DNA of 64,000 bases from Rhipidocladum racemiflorum (lineage: Eukaryota > Streptophyta > Magnoliopsida > Poales > Poaceae). Below, in pieces: positions 12,346 to 23,413 of this stretch. Position 1 is the stretch's first letter. Each line of letters begins with the position of its first letter. The notes beneath the pieces were generated by a model that was not told where the DNA came from, did not search any database, and saw only the letters and a program-made list of their open reading frames with translations. The position numbers and the translations under genes were made by a program. Location: positions 13,439,914 to 13,503,913 of the forward strand of contig CM070588.1 of the NCBI GenBank assembly GCA_036346355.1, written 5' to 3'.

Positions 12346-14659
12346 TGCGAGGAGCCGACCAGATCGCCCTCGGGCTATTAGAAGGTTTAGTCACCCTAAT
12401 CGGATTTGGAGGCTAACAAAGGATCGCTGGAAGCGCTCGCGGTGTTAGCACCCAAGCCCAATTGAGAGAAACTTCAGAACCATTCGAATAACTCGACGAT
12501 AACCCTGGTATTCACTCGGTATGCGACCCGAAACACGCCCAGGATCCCCACATACCGGTTTCCAACCTTGTATCACATCAATTTGCACGAAGGGGGCAAC
12601 GAACTCGAAACCCCACAACCAAAGTATGCAACGCGGAAGCAAAACCAACCAAACAAAACCCCAGCATGAAAGACAAAACCCCTGCAACCCGACCAACAAC
12701 AAGGCACCAAGGCCAACGGAGGTAAAAAAAATAACACGGTAACGAGGCGAGTATCAACAAACATCAAGTCTTCACTACAAAGAACCCAAGTATACAAAAG
12801 AGCGCGGTAATTCGAATCGCTTAATTAACCCTGCAGGGAAGCATTGACCGCACGACACGTGCCACAAAGAACCTCGTGTCAACCATCCTCCCATCCATAC
12901 CAATTTGTTGGGGACATCTTCATGCGGTCCGAGCACCTAGCACCCCCTCGAGCGGCCCAAGCCCGGCTTGGCCCTCGAGAGTCGGCCTAAGCCTCGCCCT
13001 CAACCACGTCCAACCACATGAGGTGTATGCCCCATCGAACGGCATGCGATAAAAGAATAGCTTTACCGTCCCATTTCGGCATGCGATCAACCAATTTGTG
13101 CTCGGCCACAGTTAAACATCGGATCGGTCCTTAGTTGACTCAGGCGGGACTACCACATTTGAGTCTCCTTACCCAAATGTCCATCTCTACCGCCCGGTCT
13201 CCAATTATCCTTTTTCCACAACACAACCACAACCAATCCATTTCATAGAGAGTAAAGCGAAAGACCTCAAGCAGTGGAACCATCCACCACTTGGCCCAAA
13301 CCCGACATCTAAGCATACTAAGCACGAACACATTATATTACCCTTATACTAGCTCCAAAGGAGGTGTCAACAATTTACAAGGATGTATATGCAACAATTG
13401 GGATCTAGTACCAATTCCACACTCCAACTCCTAATGCATAACTTAACCAACCAGTATACATTTGATTCACAAAAATAGAAGTACAATAGGTTGAATATGC
13501 TTAGGTGCTTGCCTTGTGCTTCTGCTTGCGGATCGACGACAAGTTGTTCGTCGGCAATCCCTTCAACCACGGTCACGTCAGTCACCGTGGTCTCGTTCTC
13601 TACATGGATATAATGCGCAAATAAGATGCATGAAATGCAAATGAAATGAAACACCATTACAAACCCCACCGAACAGACCAAGTGAACCCGGACAGTCCGG
13701 GTTTAATATCCGGACAGTCTGGCTAACCCGAACATTCTGGATAATTAGGTCCAGACATTCCGGACTAGGGCAGACACTCCGGACCCTTGTCCGGACACTC
13801 CGAACCCAGCGAATTTCGCCCAACTTACCTAAGGATCGAAGTGCTACCGAGTCCTACGGCACCGTGAGGGCCCGATCTACGACTTTCCTACACATGGCTA
13901 GGCTGGAGAAGCTCTAAGCTAACCCAAACCACGACGAAACGAGGCACATTTGGGTAGCTCACGGCCCAAACTAAATCCGACGCTTAGAACGGCACCAACC
14001 AAACCCGATCTCTAACCCAAACCACCAACATTGCCTAAACCAACCCCCAAAACCCAACCACCCACCAAAACCTTAACACCACCCAAGTTAACCCCAAACC
14101 TCAAATCTACAAGACCAAGCCCCAAATCCAACCCCGTGGAAGCCCTAGAACCCAAGAACCCACGAATCAAGACCCAAGGAGGTCTCACCTTCAAGGAGGG
14201 CGGAGGAGAGGAAGGGGAAGCCGGGTTGAGCGAAGAGGACGCCGGCTTGAAGAAGAGCTTGAGGTCACCGGGATGGAAGGGGTCGCCGGAGAGGAGCACG
14301 GAGGGACGTCGGAGTCACCGGAGACGAGGGCGGGGTGGAGGAGAGACGCACGGGCAGTGGGGAGCAATGAGTGGAAGAAGAAATGAGTGAGGAGCCATGA
14401 AATGGAATTTTATACCTAAGTCCCGCAAGGTCCGGATACTCTGGACGTTCAACCCGAAGACTCCGGGTTGGGGTCTTCGGTAGTCAACCCGGACACTCCG
14501 GACAATTAGTCCGGATACTCCGGATTGAGGTGTTCGGTCGAGCTAATCCGGATACTCCGAACATTTAATCCGGACATTCCGGGTTATATCCGGATATTCC
14601 GAATGTTTAATCCGGATACTCCGGATGTCCCAGAATTTTTGAAATTGGGGGCCTTGACA
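12346..14659 (-). repeat. Chromovirus G3 5' LTR
   Basis: On the minus strand it runs from TGTCAAGGCCCCC (14659) to ...CTCGCA (12346), followed by the PBS. The right edge abuts the pyrimidine-rich 3' end of a plant intron. The minus strand has a TATA box, GTATAAAATTCC, near 14405-14416. Eight copies of an 11-bp pseudo-palindrome lie upstream and downstream of it. A Gly/Arg- or Lys/Pro-rich frame at 14012-14390 is not recognised as a gene. The left edge is inferred from PBS spacing and may be off by a few bases. Confidence 0.7.
13689..14623. repeat. CGG-N5-CCG motif array, G3 LTR (cores ACACT/ATACT type)
   Basis: Exact CGG-N5-CCG at 13689, 13792, 14490, 14512, 14549, 14571, 14591 and 14613, with cores ACAGT, ACACT, ATACT, ACATT or ATATT, plus several one-mismatch copies (13711, 13731, 13750, 13772, 14431). 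Six of eight lie upstream of the TATA box on the element's strand. A six-base-specified motif is expected about once per 4 kb by chance. Confidence 0.85.
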
Positions 14660-15365
14660 AGTTATTTCTACTCTATTGCAGTCAAAGTGGGCAGGTGTCC
14701 AGGTACGTGCGGCGTACCTCTCCTTCACGGAGGCCTTCGACCACCTGAGGGAGGGGCAGGTTGTCTGGGACCCTTACAGCGACCATCGTGTAGCAGAGAG
14801 AGCTGGGGGGGCTGTCGCTGCTGTGCTACAGGGACCATGCTTACTGGATGACAAGGAGGAAGCTCGTCTTCGACGTCTTTGTAGAGGACTACACACCACA
14901 CCGAGTCCTCAGGCAGTTGGGACTATGCCAGGTGGTCCCTGTTCCTTTGGGGGAACGCGTGCCAGCGAAAGTGCACTTGTGAGTTACTCGCCACTACAAG
15001 TATGCTAAATGCTTATGATATATTTGTAATAATGAGGTTTTTTATGCAGGTACTCCACCTAGGGACCCCAGAAGACCATGGTGACCTTGCTGCAGAGGAT
15101 GGCGCCGTGGCTTGCGCAGTGGGAGGGGGCGCTGTAGGACGTTATTGAGGAGGACGCGCCCTACGACTCCTGCTACCAGGAGTACTTGTCCGGGTACGTG
15201 CGCCGGACCCGTTTCCGTCTCCTACGCATGGAGGAGCAGCCGACCCAGGTGTTTGCTCCTAGCGTCGCAGACAAGTAATCGAGCCACGCTGGAGTGGCAC
15301 TGCACGAGACGGTATGTCTCGTTATGTTTGTACTCATTAATGCAATTGTAATTTATATGCCATGT
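14660..15365 (+). pseudogene. Plant-mobile-domain (MAIN-like) gene fragment, exons A and B
   Basis: An intron end (TTTCTACTCTATTGCAG) at 14681 leads to exon A, 14682-14978, whose frame reads EGQVVWDPYSD and, after a one-base shift at a run of seven G near 14806-14812, KLVFDVFVEDYTPHRVLR and QVVPVPLGERVP, typical of the plant mobile domain of MAIN/MAIL-like proteins. Intron 14979-15049 has GTGAGT and TATGCAG. Exon B, 15050-15311, encodes APWLAQWEGAL and YLSGYVRRTRFRLL but contains three stops (two TAG, one TAA). The donor GGTATGT at 15311-15317 opens an intron into which gypsy G4 inserted. MAIN-like proteins act in silencing and genome maintenance in Arabidopsis, and the domain is also carried by transposons; which origin applies here is unknown. 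Clearly non-functional. Confidence 0.7.
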
Positions 15366-16382
15366 TGTCAGCGTATGAGCTAACAGACCTCTTCCAGAAA
15401 GGGATGTAAGAAGTCCGAACGGGGGCTTTCGTGGAGATTGCTCGAGTGACAGCGGAAGTAGAACAAACGAAGCTCACAAGAAGAAGACACCCATGTTTAT
15501 CCAGGTTCGGGCCCTCTGGGGGAGTAATAGCCCTAGTCCTGCTTGCTTGTATTTTCGTGTGTTCTTGGGGAGAACTGGAAGATGGACTACAACTCATAGG
15601 AGCTAGGATCAGCCCACCCAGAATTGAGAGTCTAACTGAAGAAAATGATCGAACCCCTTCTCCCATGCACCCCAGCTCCCTTTTATACTAGGGCTGGCGG
15701 GGGCACACGGGGAACTTACATCGGTATACAACACTCATTACATTGTCCTACCTCATTTAATGCTCCTGTCACTGCTCTTGCAGCACATTTAATGCCCTAG
15801 CTCAGCCATCCCCTCCCCCGTCCTCGGGCCATGCGCCTGTCGGCTTCGCCCGCTCTACCGGGGTGGGAAATTGCACCATGACATCACTCGTCATTATGCC
15901 GCGCGTTGGAAACACACGCCGCCATGCTGTGGCCTTCATTACACCCATTTAATGCGCACGATACGCATTAAATGTCTTTGACCTCCTGTGTGGCTGCACA
16001 GGCCGCTAAGTCACCTTGGGAACTGAGCGCTAGCGGCGTGGCCTGGTCGCCACCTGTCCGCTCGGCGATCACACAGCTGGCCGCCAGCGGCGTGGCCTGG
16101 TCACCACCTGTCCGCTCGGTGATCACACAGCTGACCGCCAGCGGCGTGGCCTGGTCGCCACCCGTCCGTTGGTCGATCACACAGCTGACCGCCAGCGGCG
16201 TGGCCTGGTCGCCACCCGTCCGCTGGCGATCACGCAGCTGACCGTCAATGGTGTAGCCTGGTCGCCACCTGTCCGCTGGACGGCACCCTTTCTGACTGCT
16301 AGTGGCGTGGCCTGGATGCCACGTGTCAGCTAGCGGCTCTTACTAAAGTGTAGTGGGCACCCTGGTATACAATACGCCGACA
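15366..16382 (-). repeat. G4 3' LTR (1017 bp)
   Basis: TG...CA ends and the same sequence as 34273-35344 apart from substitutions and one fewer 54-bp repeat unit. A minus-strand TATA box (GTATAAAAGGG) lies at 15681-15687. Confidence 0.93.
16031..16353. repeat. 54-bp tandem repeats in the G4 3' LTR, 6 units
   Basis: Units start at 16031, 16085, 16139, 16193, 16246 and 16300 (steps 54, 54, 54, 53, 54). Each has the core AGCGGCGTGGCCTGGTCGCC and most contain ATCACACAGCTGACC; the last unit is degenerate. Confidence 0.95.
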
Positions 16383-16812
16383 GTAGCCCCCGGACCCACC
16401 CTGGAGTGCTCTTTTCACCTTTTTTAGTCCCCTAGGTGGGTCCATAAAAAATGCCGATGAAACGCTACGACTTTTAAATGCCGCCGCCATTTCCGGGCAC
16501 CGAGGAGGACCACACAGCCGCCCCTGCCTCGTAACCGGCGTGGGCCTAGAGAGCGTGCCTACGCCTCTTCTGATTCTTTTGGGTTTCCAGCCAGCGAACC
16601 GCCGCGCCCCCTCGGGTATCCCACCATTCGAACTGCCATGCCTTTTCGGATCCCCCACCGAGGCGCTCCTTCACGCGCATAAATGTAGGTGCCCCGGGGG
16701 GAGGCGGTTCGTTCTTTTCTTAGTCCTTGCTTCCTGCATACTGCTCCCTCGCCTTGGCCTCTTGCGAATTGCTCTTTCGCCTTGGCCCCTTGCGCACTGC
16801 TCCTTCGCTCGC

Positions 16813-19335
16813 ATGGCGCCGCCAGCACCTTTGCTTCCTCCATCGACCATCGAGGAGGTCGACGCCATGAGGTGTGCCCAGTACGTTGACGGCGGCACTG
16901 TCCGTACTCGCGCCGGGACTGCTGTGCCCGGCTGCCGCCCGGGCGAAGTAATCTTCTTCGGATGGGGGATGCTGGCGGGCCATCTCCCACCGATTTTCGA
17001 CTTCTACCTCGCCGTCCTTAACTTCTACTCCATCCACAACATTCACCTTCCTCCTAACTCCATCGTTCTTCTTGCTGTCCTTGCCCACTTCTGCGAGATG
17101 TTCGTGGGAGTAGCCCCTAATCTTCCTCTCTTCAGCTTCTTCTACTCCTTGCGCGCGGCCAAGGACCTTTCCACCACGGCGGGCTCCTGTCACCTCCGCC
17201 TTCGGGACGGTGTGGTTTCCCGCTACATTCCGCTGGACCTCCGCTCCAACTGGAGGGCTTGGCGCAATGGGTGGCTCTACGTCGAAGACGACAGCGGCGT
17301 AGAGGTCTTGGAAATGCCGACTGGGCCGGCGGTCAGCATCCCTACCTTGGGAGCTCATGTCGACGAGACGCCTAACCTCTAGGTGATGTTGGCCCACGTG
17401 GACCAGCTGCGAACAGCGGGCCTGATGGGGGCCATGGTTCTTCGGGATTACGTCTCCCGGAGAATTAGTCCCCTACGGCGCCGTGCTCGCCTCGCCTGGC
17501 AGTACACGGGCCCCGATGACATGACCAGGACAACTCCCGGAGGTAGGTTACTTTTTGTTTTGCTCCCCTTCATTTCTTCTTTTTTCTCTTTCTTTCAACT
17601 GCCGCCGAACTAACGGCGCCTTCACTCCCTCTTCTCTTTTCTCTCGGCCGCGGTGAATTTATCCCCTGCTAAGCTTGACGCATGGCTGGTGCAGCTGGGC
17701 GTCTTTGGCCCCATCCCGCCTTTTCCAATGGGCGCGCTCCCGCTCTGCAAGGTGGAGCCCCGGGAGCGTGTGATGATCACCCGCGCCATGCCTGCCATGG
17801 ACGCCATGGGGCCGGTGAACATGACCCGCCAAACGGCGTTGACCATCCGGGACCCTCCTCCAGCCGGCGATAGGAGGGGCAAGCGCCCTGCTGATGACGA
17901 TGCCTTTGGTGCCAGCACCAGGAGCGTCCGCGTCACGCCAGGGGGCGCGGCGACCACGACCGGAGCGGGCAGCTCTACGGCGGCCACCGCTTCCACTTCT
18001 GCCGGAGCCGCCCCGGCAATAACTAAGTCATCTCCGATTCTGCCTCCGCCACCGTTGCCGGCGCAGGCCGATCAACCCCTGCTATCGCCGTCAGCGCAGG
18101 GCGATCCACTTGCGCCGCCGCCGCCGGCACCGGTCAATCCGCCGCCGCCAGTGCAAGTCGATCCGCCCATGCTACCACCGCCAGCCCAGGGTGATCCACC
18201 TCCGCCGCTAGCGCCGGCGCAGGGTGATCCACCCCCGCTGCCGGCACCAATCCTTCCTCCACCGCCGCCGGCGCGGGTCACTCCGCCGGTACTGGCGCCG
18301 CGCGGGGGAATAACACTCGCCCTGGCTATGCCCCATTTCAGGAGTCCTTCTGCCGGGTACACACACAGACACGTAGCAAACTGTCAAGTTTTTGTAATTT
18401 GAGAGACTTACCCCTTTTTCACCTTCAGGGCGTCTACTTCGAGGGCTCCCACAGGGGTCAACCAGGGCACCGTAGCAGCCACAGCTGCGCCGGCTGCGGC
18501 GATCGAACACCAGGGCGGCCCCGACGATCACCCGGTGCCCGCCGTGGGAGCGGCTGTCTTACCGCCCGGTGGCGGGATGGGCCTGCCGGCCACTCCGGAG
18601 GCCCCCAGCACCCCAGTCCCCTCGGCGGACGCGGATGCTCTGCTGGCCGCCCTTGGAGAGCTGTACTCCCGCGTGAGCGGCCGCCTCGCGACGAGCAGGG
18701 AGAGGCTAAGGGAGGCCGTTGCGGAGAACGCCCGCCTTCGCGCAGTGGTGCAGGACTGGCGCGGTCGAGTGGATAGGTCAAAGCGAAGCCTACAGCAGGA
18801 GAGGGAGCAAGGAGCCCTCCGCGTCGAGGCGATCACCCGAGAGCGCGACGAGGAGAAGGGCGAGCGGCTCCGCGCGGAAGCCGAGGCCACCTCCATGCTG
18901 CGCCCTGCTTTTGACTGGATGGTGGCCAGCTTGGTGCCATTGGGGTTGGAGCAGCCGGCCCCGGTCGAGCAGACGACCCGGCACTATGCCTTCTGCATGG
19001 GCCGGATCGCCGACTTCCTCACCTTCCTGCCCGGCGCTTTAGACACCCGGTCCAGCCAAGAAGGGTGGGCAGTCGTGGTGGCCACGGCGTCGTACGTGCT
19101 CGCCTGCTGTGCTAGCTGGGACGCTAACTTCAACCCCCTGGTCACCATCCAGGGAGTGGAAGGAGACTGGGCCCGTGCCGAGGCGCAGGTCAGCAGCGCC
19201 GCCAAGCGGGTCGCCGATCAACTCGAGATGGTCAACCCGGCGCTCGAAGCAATGGCCGAGGATGTGGCACTCGAGCTGGACGTCGCCCCAGTGGAGGACC
19301 AGGAGGCCGCAGAGGCTGCGGCAGATGAAGACTAA
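16813..19335 (+). pseudogene. Antisense gene in G4: putative gypsy-type transposon protein (Transposase_28-like) with coiled coil
   Basis: Runs opposite to G4's gag-pol, between pol and the 3' LTR. The ATG at 16813 (ATGGCGCCG) is preceded by a TATA-like CATAAATG at 16678. The N-terminal half (GEVIFFGWGMLAGHLPPIFD, LNFYSIHNIHLPPNSIVLLA, HFCEMFVGVAPNLPLFSFFY) resembles the plant 'putative gypsy type transposon' family PF04195. An in-frame TAG at 17380-17382 (NL*VML) is one C-to-T change. Exon 1 ends at 17542 before GTAGGT; the second exon resumes by about 17653 (no clear AG acceptor seen). It encodes a Pro-rich stretch to 18356; intron 18357-18428 (GTACAC...CTTCAG). The last exon to 19335 is a heptad-rich coiled coil then a conserved C-terminal domain (FDWMVASLVPLGL). 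AATAAA follows at 19401. Function unknown. Confidence 0.82.
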
Positions 19336-19400
19336 GGACCTTTATTTTGCTATTGTTTTGTCATTCCTTGTAGCGGACCTCTGCAATTTAGGATCTTATC

Positions 19401-19406
19401 AATAAA
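19401..19406 (+). terminator. Poly(A) signal of the G4 antisense gene
   Basis: AATAAA 66 bp downstream of the stop codon at 19335, in the sense of the antisense gene. Confidence 0.5.
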
Positions 19407-19524
19407 TGCATATATTTCCCTTCGCATGTCTTATGTTTGGGTGCCTGTTCGCGCCTCCACTATGTTGGTTCTGAGCGAACAAAAAGACAACGGCACACGT
19501 TAAATATTAGTTGGAGTGCAGGGC

Positions 19525-20586
19525 TGTAACACCCCATAAATCTCAACTGTTGTACAAGAAAATTTGACAGCATTTCCCCTAAAACTGGACAATACGGAAG
19601 CAATTCAAATAGGAATAATATCACGACATCAATACTAGAGACAACGAGTCTAATTCAACCAGGTATCAACCATAAGTATAACACATCTCTAATGGGACAA
19701 CCATAAACGAGAACAAGTTAAAGGGAACAACAATGGGTCGATATGTAATAAAAGTGCATCCAACTAATGAATTATTTAAAGCACTAGTTCATGTGAGTCA
19801 TGATGACACCAGAAGATTTATTGTGTTGCTAGCCCACCCTTCATGCTTACGACTCACGTGCGCTACCTGGAAACATCAAAACAGCAAGTAGTGAGATTGG
19901 GTAATCTCAGCAAGCGGAACAACTAATACAAATAACACATCCACCATATATCTAGCATTCCACATTCCTCATATCCAATACCACATCAAGGAGTCCACAC
20001 CACTTCAGTAAAATGCATATGATTGTGCACATGCTTATGCCATGATCTTCCTCACCGTGCCCTTTCTCAGGAACACACGGTGTTGTACCGGTACGGTCGC
20101 GCACGCTGGCGTCGACAAAACTTCCAATGCACGATTATGCAGTTAATGCTTCATGCATGAATTCATTCAGAATCTCCCACACTGAGTTCACATGTTTGCC
20201 TATCATCTTATAGCATAGATAGAAAGCAAATAACATTGAGATGAAGTATTTAGACAATTCATCAGGTAAACAACATCATTCTTAACATTACTCATGATTC
20301 ATAGCCAAACCACAACATCACAATGCTAGTCAAAATATTGCAATCCTCAAAGCAAGTGATTAAACCATGTATGATTGCTGTAATTGGAGTTTATAATGAA
20401 GGCGAAGCAAACAACGATGTATAGCTTAACAATACAACTACTTCCACTTGCCGTGAATTAGACTCATTGTCTCTAGTATTGATGTCGTGATATTATTCCT
20501 ATTTGAATTGCTTCCGTATTGTCCTGTTTTAGGGGAAATGCTATCAAATTTTCTTGTACAACAGTTGAGATTTATGGGGTGTTACA
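19525..20586. mobile_element. 1.06-kb TG...CA element with about 130-bp inverted ends
   Basis: The left end starts TGTAACACCCCATAAATC and the right end is its inverse (GATTTATGGGGTGTTACA). The match continues for about 130 bp, to ATTAGACTCATTGTCTC, with roughly three mismatches. The flanks carry the 5-bp duplication AGGGC (19520-19524, 20587-20591). A 5-bp duplication and TG/CA ends fit integrase-made insertion, as for a solo LTR or a very small non-autonomous LTR element. Internal strings (ACCGGTACGG near 20090) recall the Tekay-type LTRs here. Such long inverted ends are unusual for an LTR; a fold-back DNA transposon is the alternative. No ORF. Confidence 0.75.
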
Positions 20587-21051
20587 AGGGCCCGGATCCC
20601 TCGTGCCGGAAAGTTGCTATCTCAGGACCTTAGGGCCTCGTGAAATTAATTATTCTCGCGGTCTCTTGGGGCCGAGCACTTGGTGAGGTGTGGCAGGGTA
20701 GTAGGCTTTCGGTAGTGGTGTTTGAGTCGTCGGTTCTCACGGGGACACCCTGAGCGTCATGACCGTGTTGAAAACCGCACCAAACCAGCCATCCGATCAC
20801 CCATCCCTGCATGCCACGCTCACCCAGTGGGCTGACTTTTACTGTTGAGAACTCAGAGGGCCTTAATGCACTGAGGGCGATTACACTGACACGGCCCATC
20901 GGGGCGCAAACCAAAAAAGGGAGAACAAAGATGACAACAACTTAGAATAGAGACTAGACATTGGATTAAACAGAGACTTCCCCCGACCAGCCTTGGAGAG
21001 GAAGGCTCAACTCGGCTGGTCGAGGCGCGTAACTCTGTACTTACAGCCTTC
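20587..21051 (-). other. G4 spacer between the integrase stop and the nested element
   Basis: About 465 bp after the pol stop on the minus strand. No domain or repeat recognised; it is part of the element's 3' non-coding region. 19336-19524 on the other side of the nested element holds only the end of the antisense transcription unit. Confidence 0.6.
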
Positions 21052-22372
21052 TCAGGAATAGAACTTGCGCAGAAGCTCTATGTTTTGGGAGTTCACCAAC
21101 TCTTCCCCGTCCTCAGTGGCCAACCTGACCGCCCCGGGGCGAGAGACTGAGACAACCTTAAAGGGGCCCTCCCACTGGGGGGACAGTTTGTGCAACCCGG
21201 CATGCATCTGGACTCTGCGCAAGACCAAGTCGCCAACTGCCAGTGTTCTCTCGCTGACCCGGGTGGCGTCGTACCGCCTGAGGCTCTGCTGGTACCGAGC
21301 AGCGCGCAAGGCCGCGCGATCCCGCACTTCTTCCAGGAGGTTGACGTCCTCCCGACGTAGATCTTCTTGGGCTTCATCAGCGAACGCCGCCACACGTGGT
21401 GACCCTAAGGCCAGCTCCGAGGGTAGGACCGCCTTCGCGCCGTAGACCAGGAAGAAGGGAGTTTCTCCGGTGGCCCGGCTGGGGGTGGTACGAAGCGACC
21501 ACAGCACTGCCGGGAGCTCTTCGGTCCACCGGGCTCTGCGCTTGTGGAGTCAATCAAACGCCCTGGTCTTGAGGCCCTTCAGCACCAGCGCGTTGGCCCG
21601 CTCAACTTGGCCATTGCTTCTCGGGTGGGCCACCGAGGCAAAACAAACCTTGGTGCCCATCCCTTCACAGAAGCTCAAGAAAGCGGCGCTGGTGAACTGC
21701 GTGCCATTGTCGGTGATGATGCGATTGGCGACCCCGAAGCGGGCAAAGATTCCTTGCATGAACTTGATTGCAGCAGCGGCAGTGATCGCCCTTACCGCTT
21801 CGGCTTCCACCCATTTGGTAAACTTGTCGACGGCGACAAATAGATGGGTGTAGCCCCTTGTGGCCCGCGGTAACGGGCCCAGGATATCTAGCCCCCAGAC
21901 CGCGAAGGGCCATGAGAGCGGGATGGTTTACAGGGCCTGGGCTGGTCGGTGGATTTGTTTGGCATGGAATTGGCACGCTTCGCACTTCCTCACCAGCTCG
22001 CAAGCATCCTGGAGGGCGGTTGGCCAATAGAACCCTTGGCGGAAAGCTTTCCCAACCATCGTTCGACTTGAAACATGCCTCCCGCACACGCCTCCTTGGA
22101 TATCAGAGAGCAAAGTGCTCCCCTCTTCCCGAGTGATGCACTTCAGAAGAATTCCGTTCTTACCCCGGCGGTAAAGGTCCCCGCCCACCAGGGTATAGCA
22201 CCTGGCCTTTTGTGCTATCTTCTCTGCTGACGCATCATCGTCGGGGCACACTTGATCCCGCAGGTAGGCCAGGATTGGATCCATCCATGTGCCTTCCCGG
22301 TCAAGTGTGGCGACCACAGGGTGATCGCCCTGGTACTTCGCCTGGCCTGGCGTTTCCGCCGGTACTTCCTTC
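21052..22372 (-). pseudogene. G4 integrase
   Basis: One minus-strand frame continuing from 29968. It holds a His/Cys zinc domain (CELVRKCEACQFHAKQ), then the catalytic core with all three acids visible: WGLDILGPL (Asp), RIITDNGTQF (Asp) and NGQVERANALVL (Glu). The C-terminal part is RTTPSRATGETPFFLVYGAK, then LVLRRVQMHAGLHKLSPQWE, ending LRKFYS at 21052. Only two stops interrupt it: TAA at 21928-21930 (AL*TIP) and TGA at 21550-21552 (FD*LHK). Both are single C-to-T changes. It was the least damaged part of the element. Confidence 0.93.
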
Positions 22373-22514
22373 TGTGAAATCATGTGCTGAAAAATTGGCT
22401 TAGAATTGAATTTGCAAAATGTGTTTGTTCATGTGTTTTGACAATTTGACAAGAAACAGTAAGTTTAGCTTTGGCGCCGGACCAAACTTAAAGAAAACAG
22501 TAAGTTTCTCATCT

Positions 22515-22929
22515 ACAACGGAACAAATTTGTTTCTCTGTCGTAAACATGCTTTGGCAACCTCATTTTCCCATGTACGACGGACCAAGTTTTTGGGTCGG
22601 TCGTGCACATGTTTTTGAGCTCTTGTGCCAAACTCAATTTTCCAAGAAAATAGCAGTCAGCACATGTACGACGGACCAAGTTTTTGGGTCTGTCGTGGAC
22701 ATGCTTTTGAGCTCATGAGCCGGACTCAATTTCCAAGAAACCAGTAAGTTTTGCATGTACGACGGACTGATTTCTTTTAGTCTGTCATGAACGTGTTTTC
22801 GCCGGAATGATTTCTTCTTGAAACCGAGACTTTCACTTGTACACCGGACCGATTTTGTTGGTCCGTTGTGAATGGTTTTTTGAGTGATTTTTCATGTGTA
22901 CGCCGGACCATATTTTTTGGTCCGTCGTG
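22515..22929. repeat. Array of six hairpin-forming units, C2 5' LTR
   Basis: Six imperfect inverted repeats of about 29 nt, with left arm close to ACGACGGACC, a T-rich loop and right arm GGTCYGTCGT, spaced 60-95 bp. The 3' LTR copy is at 28298, 28359, 28451, 28543, 28627 and 28685. Confidence 0.85.
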
Positions 22930-23284
22930 AATGCGTTTTTGCTCGATTAGGGTTTTGAGCAAGATTGGAATTGTGTTTGATTTGTTTTTGAGATTATGAA
23001 ATTTGTGAGAATTTCATGATGCTTGAAGTGGACTTTATGCAATGCTCGTGTGAGTATTTGCATGGATTGATGTGAGTCAAGTCGTGGACTTGTGCTCGGA
23101 ATTGTTTGGTTGTTTGTTCATGTGCAGGTATTGCTCGAAGACGAACGTGGTCGAAGACGGGACCGGAACTAGGTTCATGGAGGAGCTGAGGTTCGGGACT
23201 AGGTTCAGGGAGGAACTGAGGTCTTGGTGGTCAAGGATGTCATGCGGGATGTTCGGGCTAAGAGAATGGTGCACATGAAGAATG

Positions 23285-23413
23285 GTTAGTCACGTGAGAA
23301 TGGTAGGAGGTCATTCGCGCGCAAAGTGTTAGTCACGTGAGTATGGCAGGTGGCCATACGCGTGCAAAGTGTTAGTCACGTGAGTATGGTAGGGTTGCCA
23401 TACGCGTGCAAGA
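23285..23413 (+). repeat. 3 x 43-bp repeat with G-box, C2 5' LTR
   Basis: Units start at 23285, 23328 and 23371, each GTTAGTCACGTGAG...GCGTGCAAAG. Each carries CACGTG, the plant G-box bound by bZIP and bHLH factors. In the 3' LTR the units are at 29070, 29113 and 29156, and the first has CGCGTG instead. About 90 bp separates the array from the TATA region. Confidence 0.85.
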
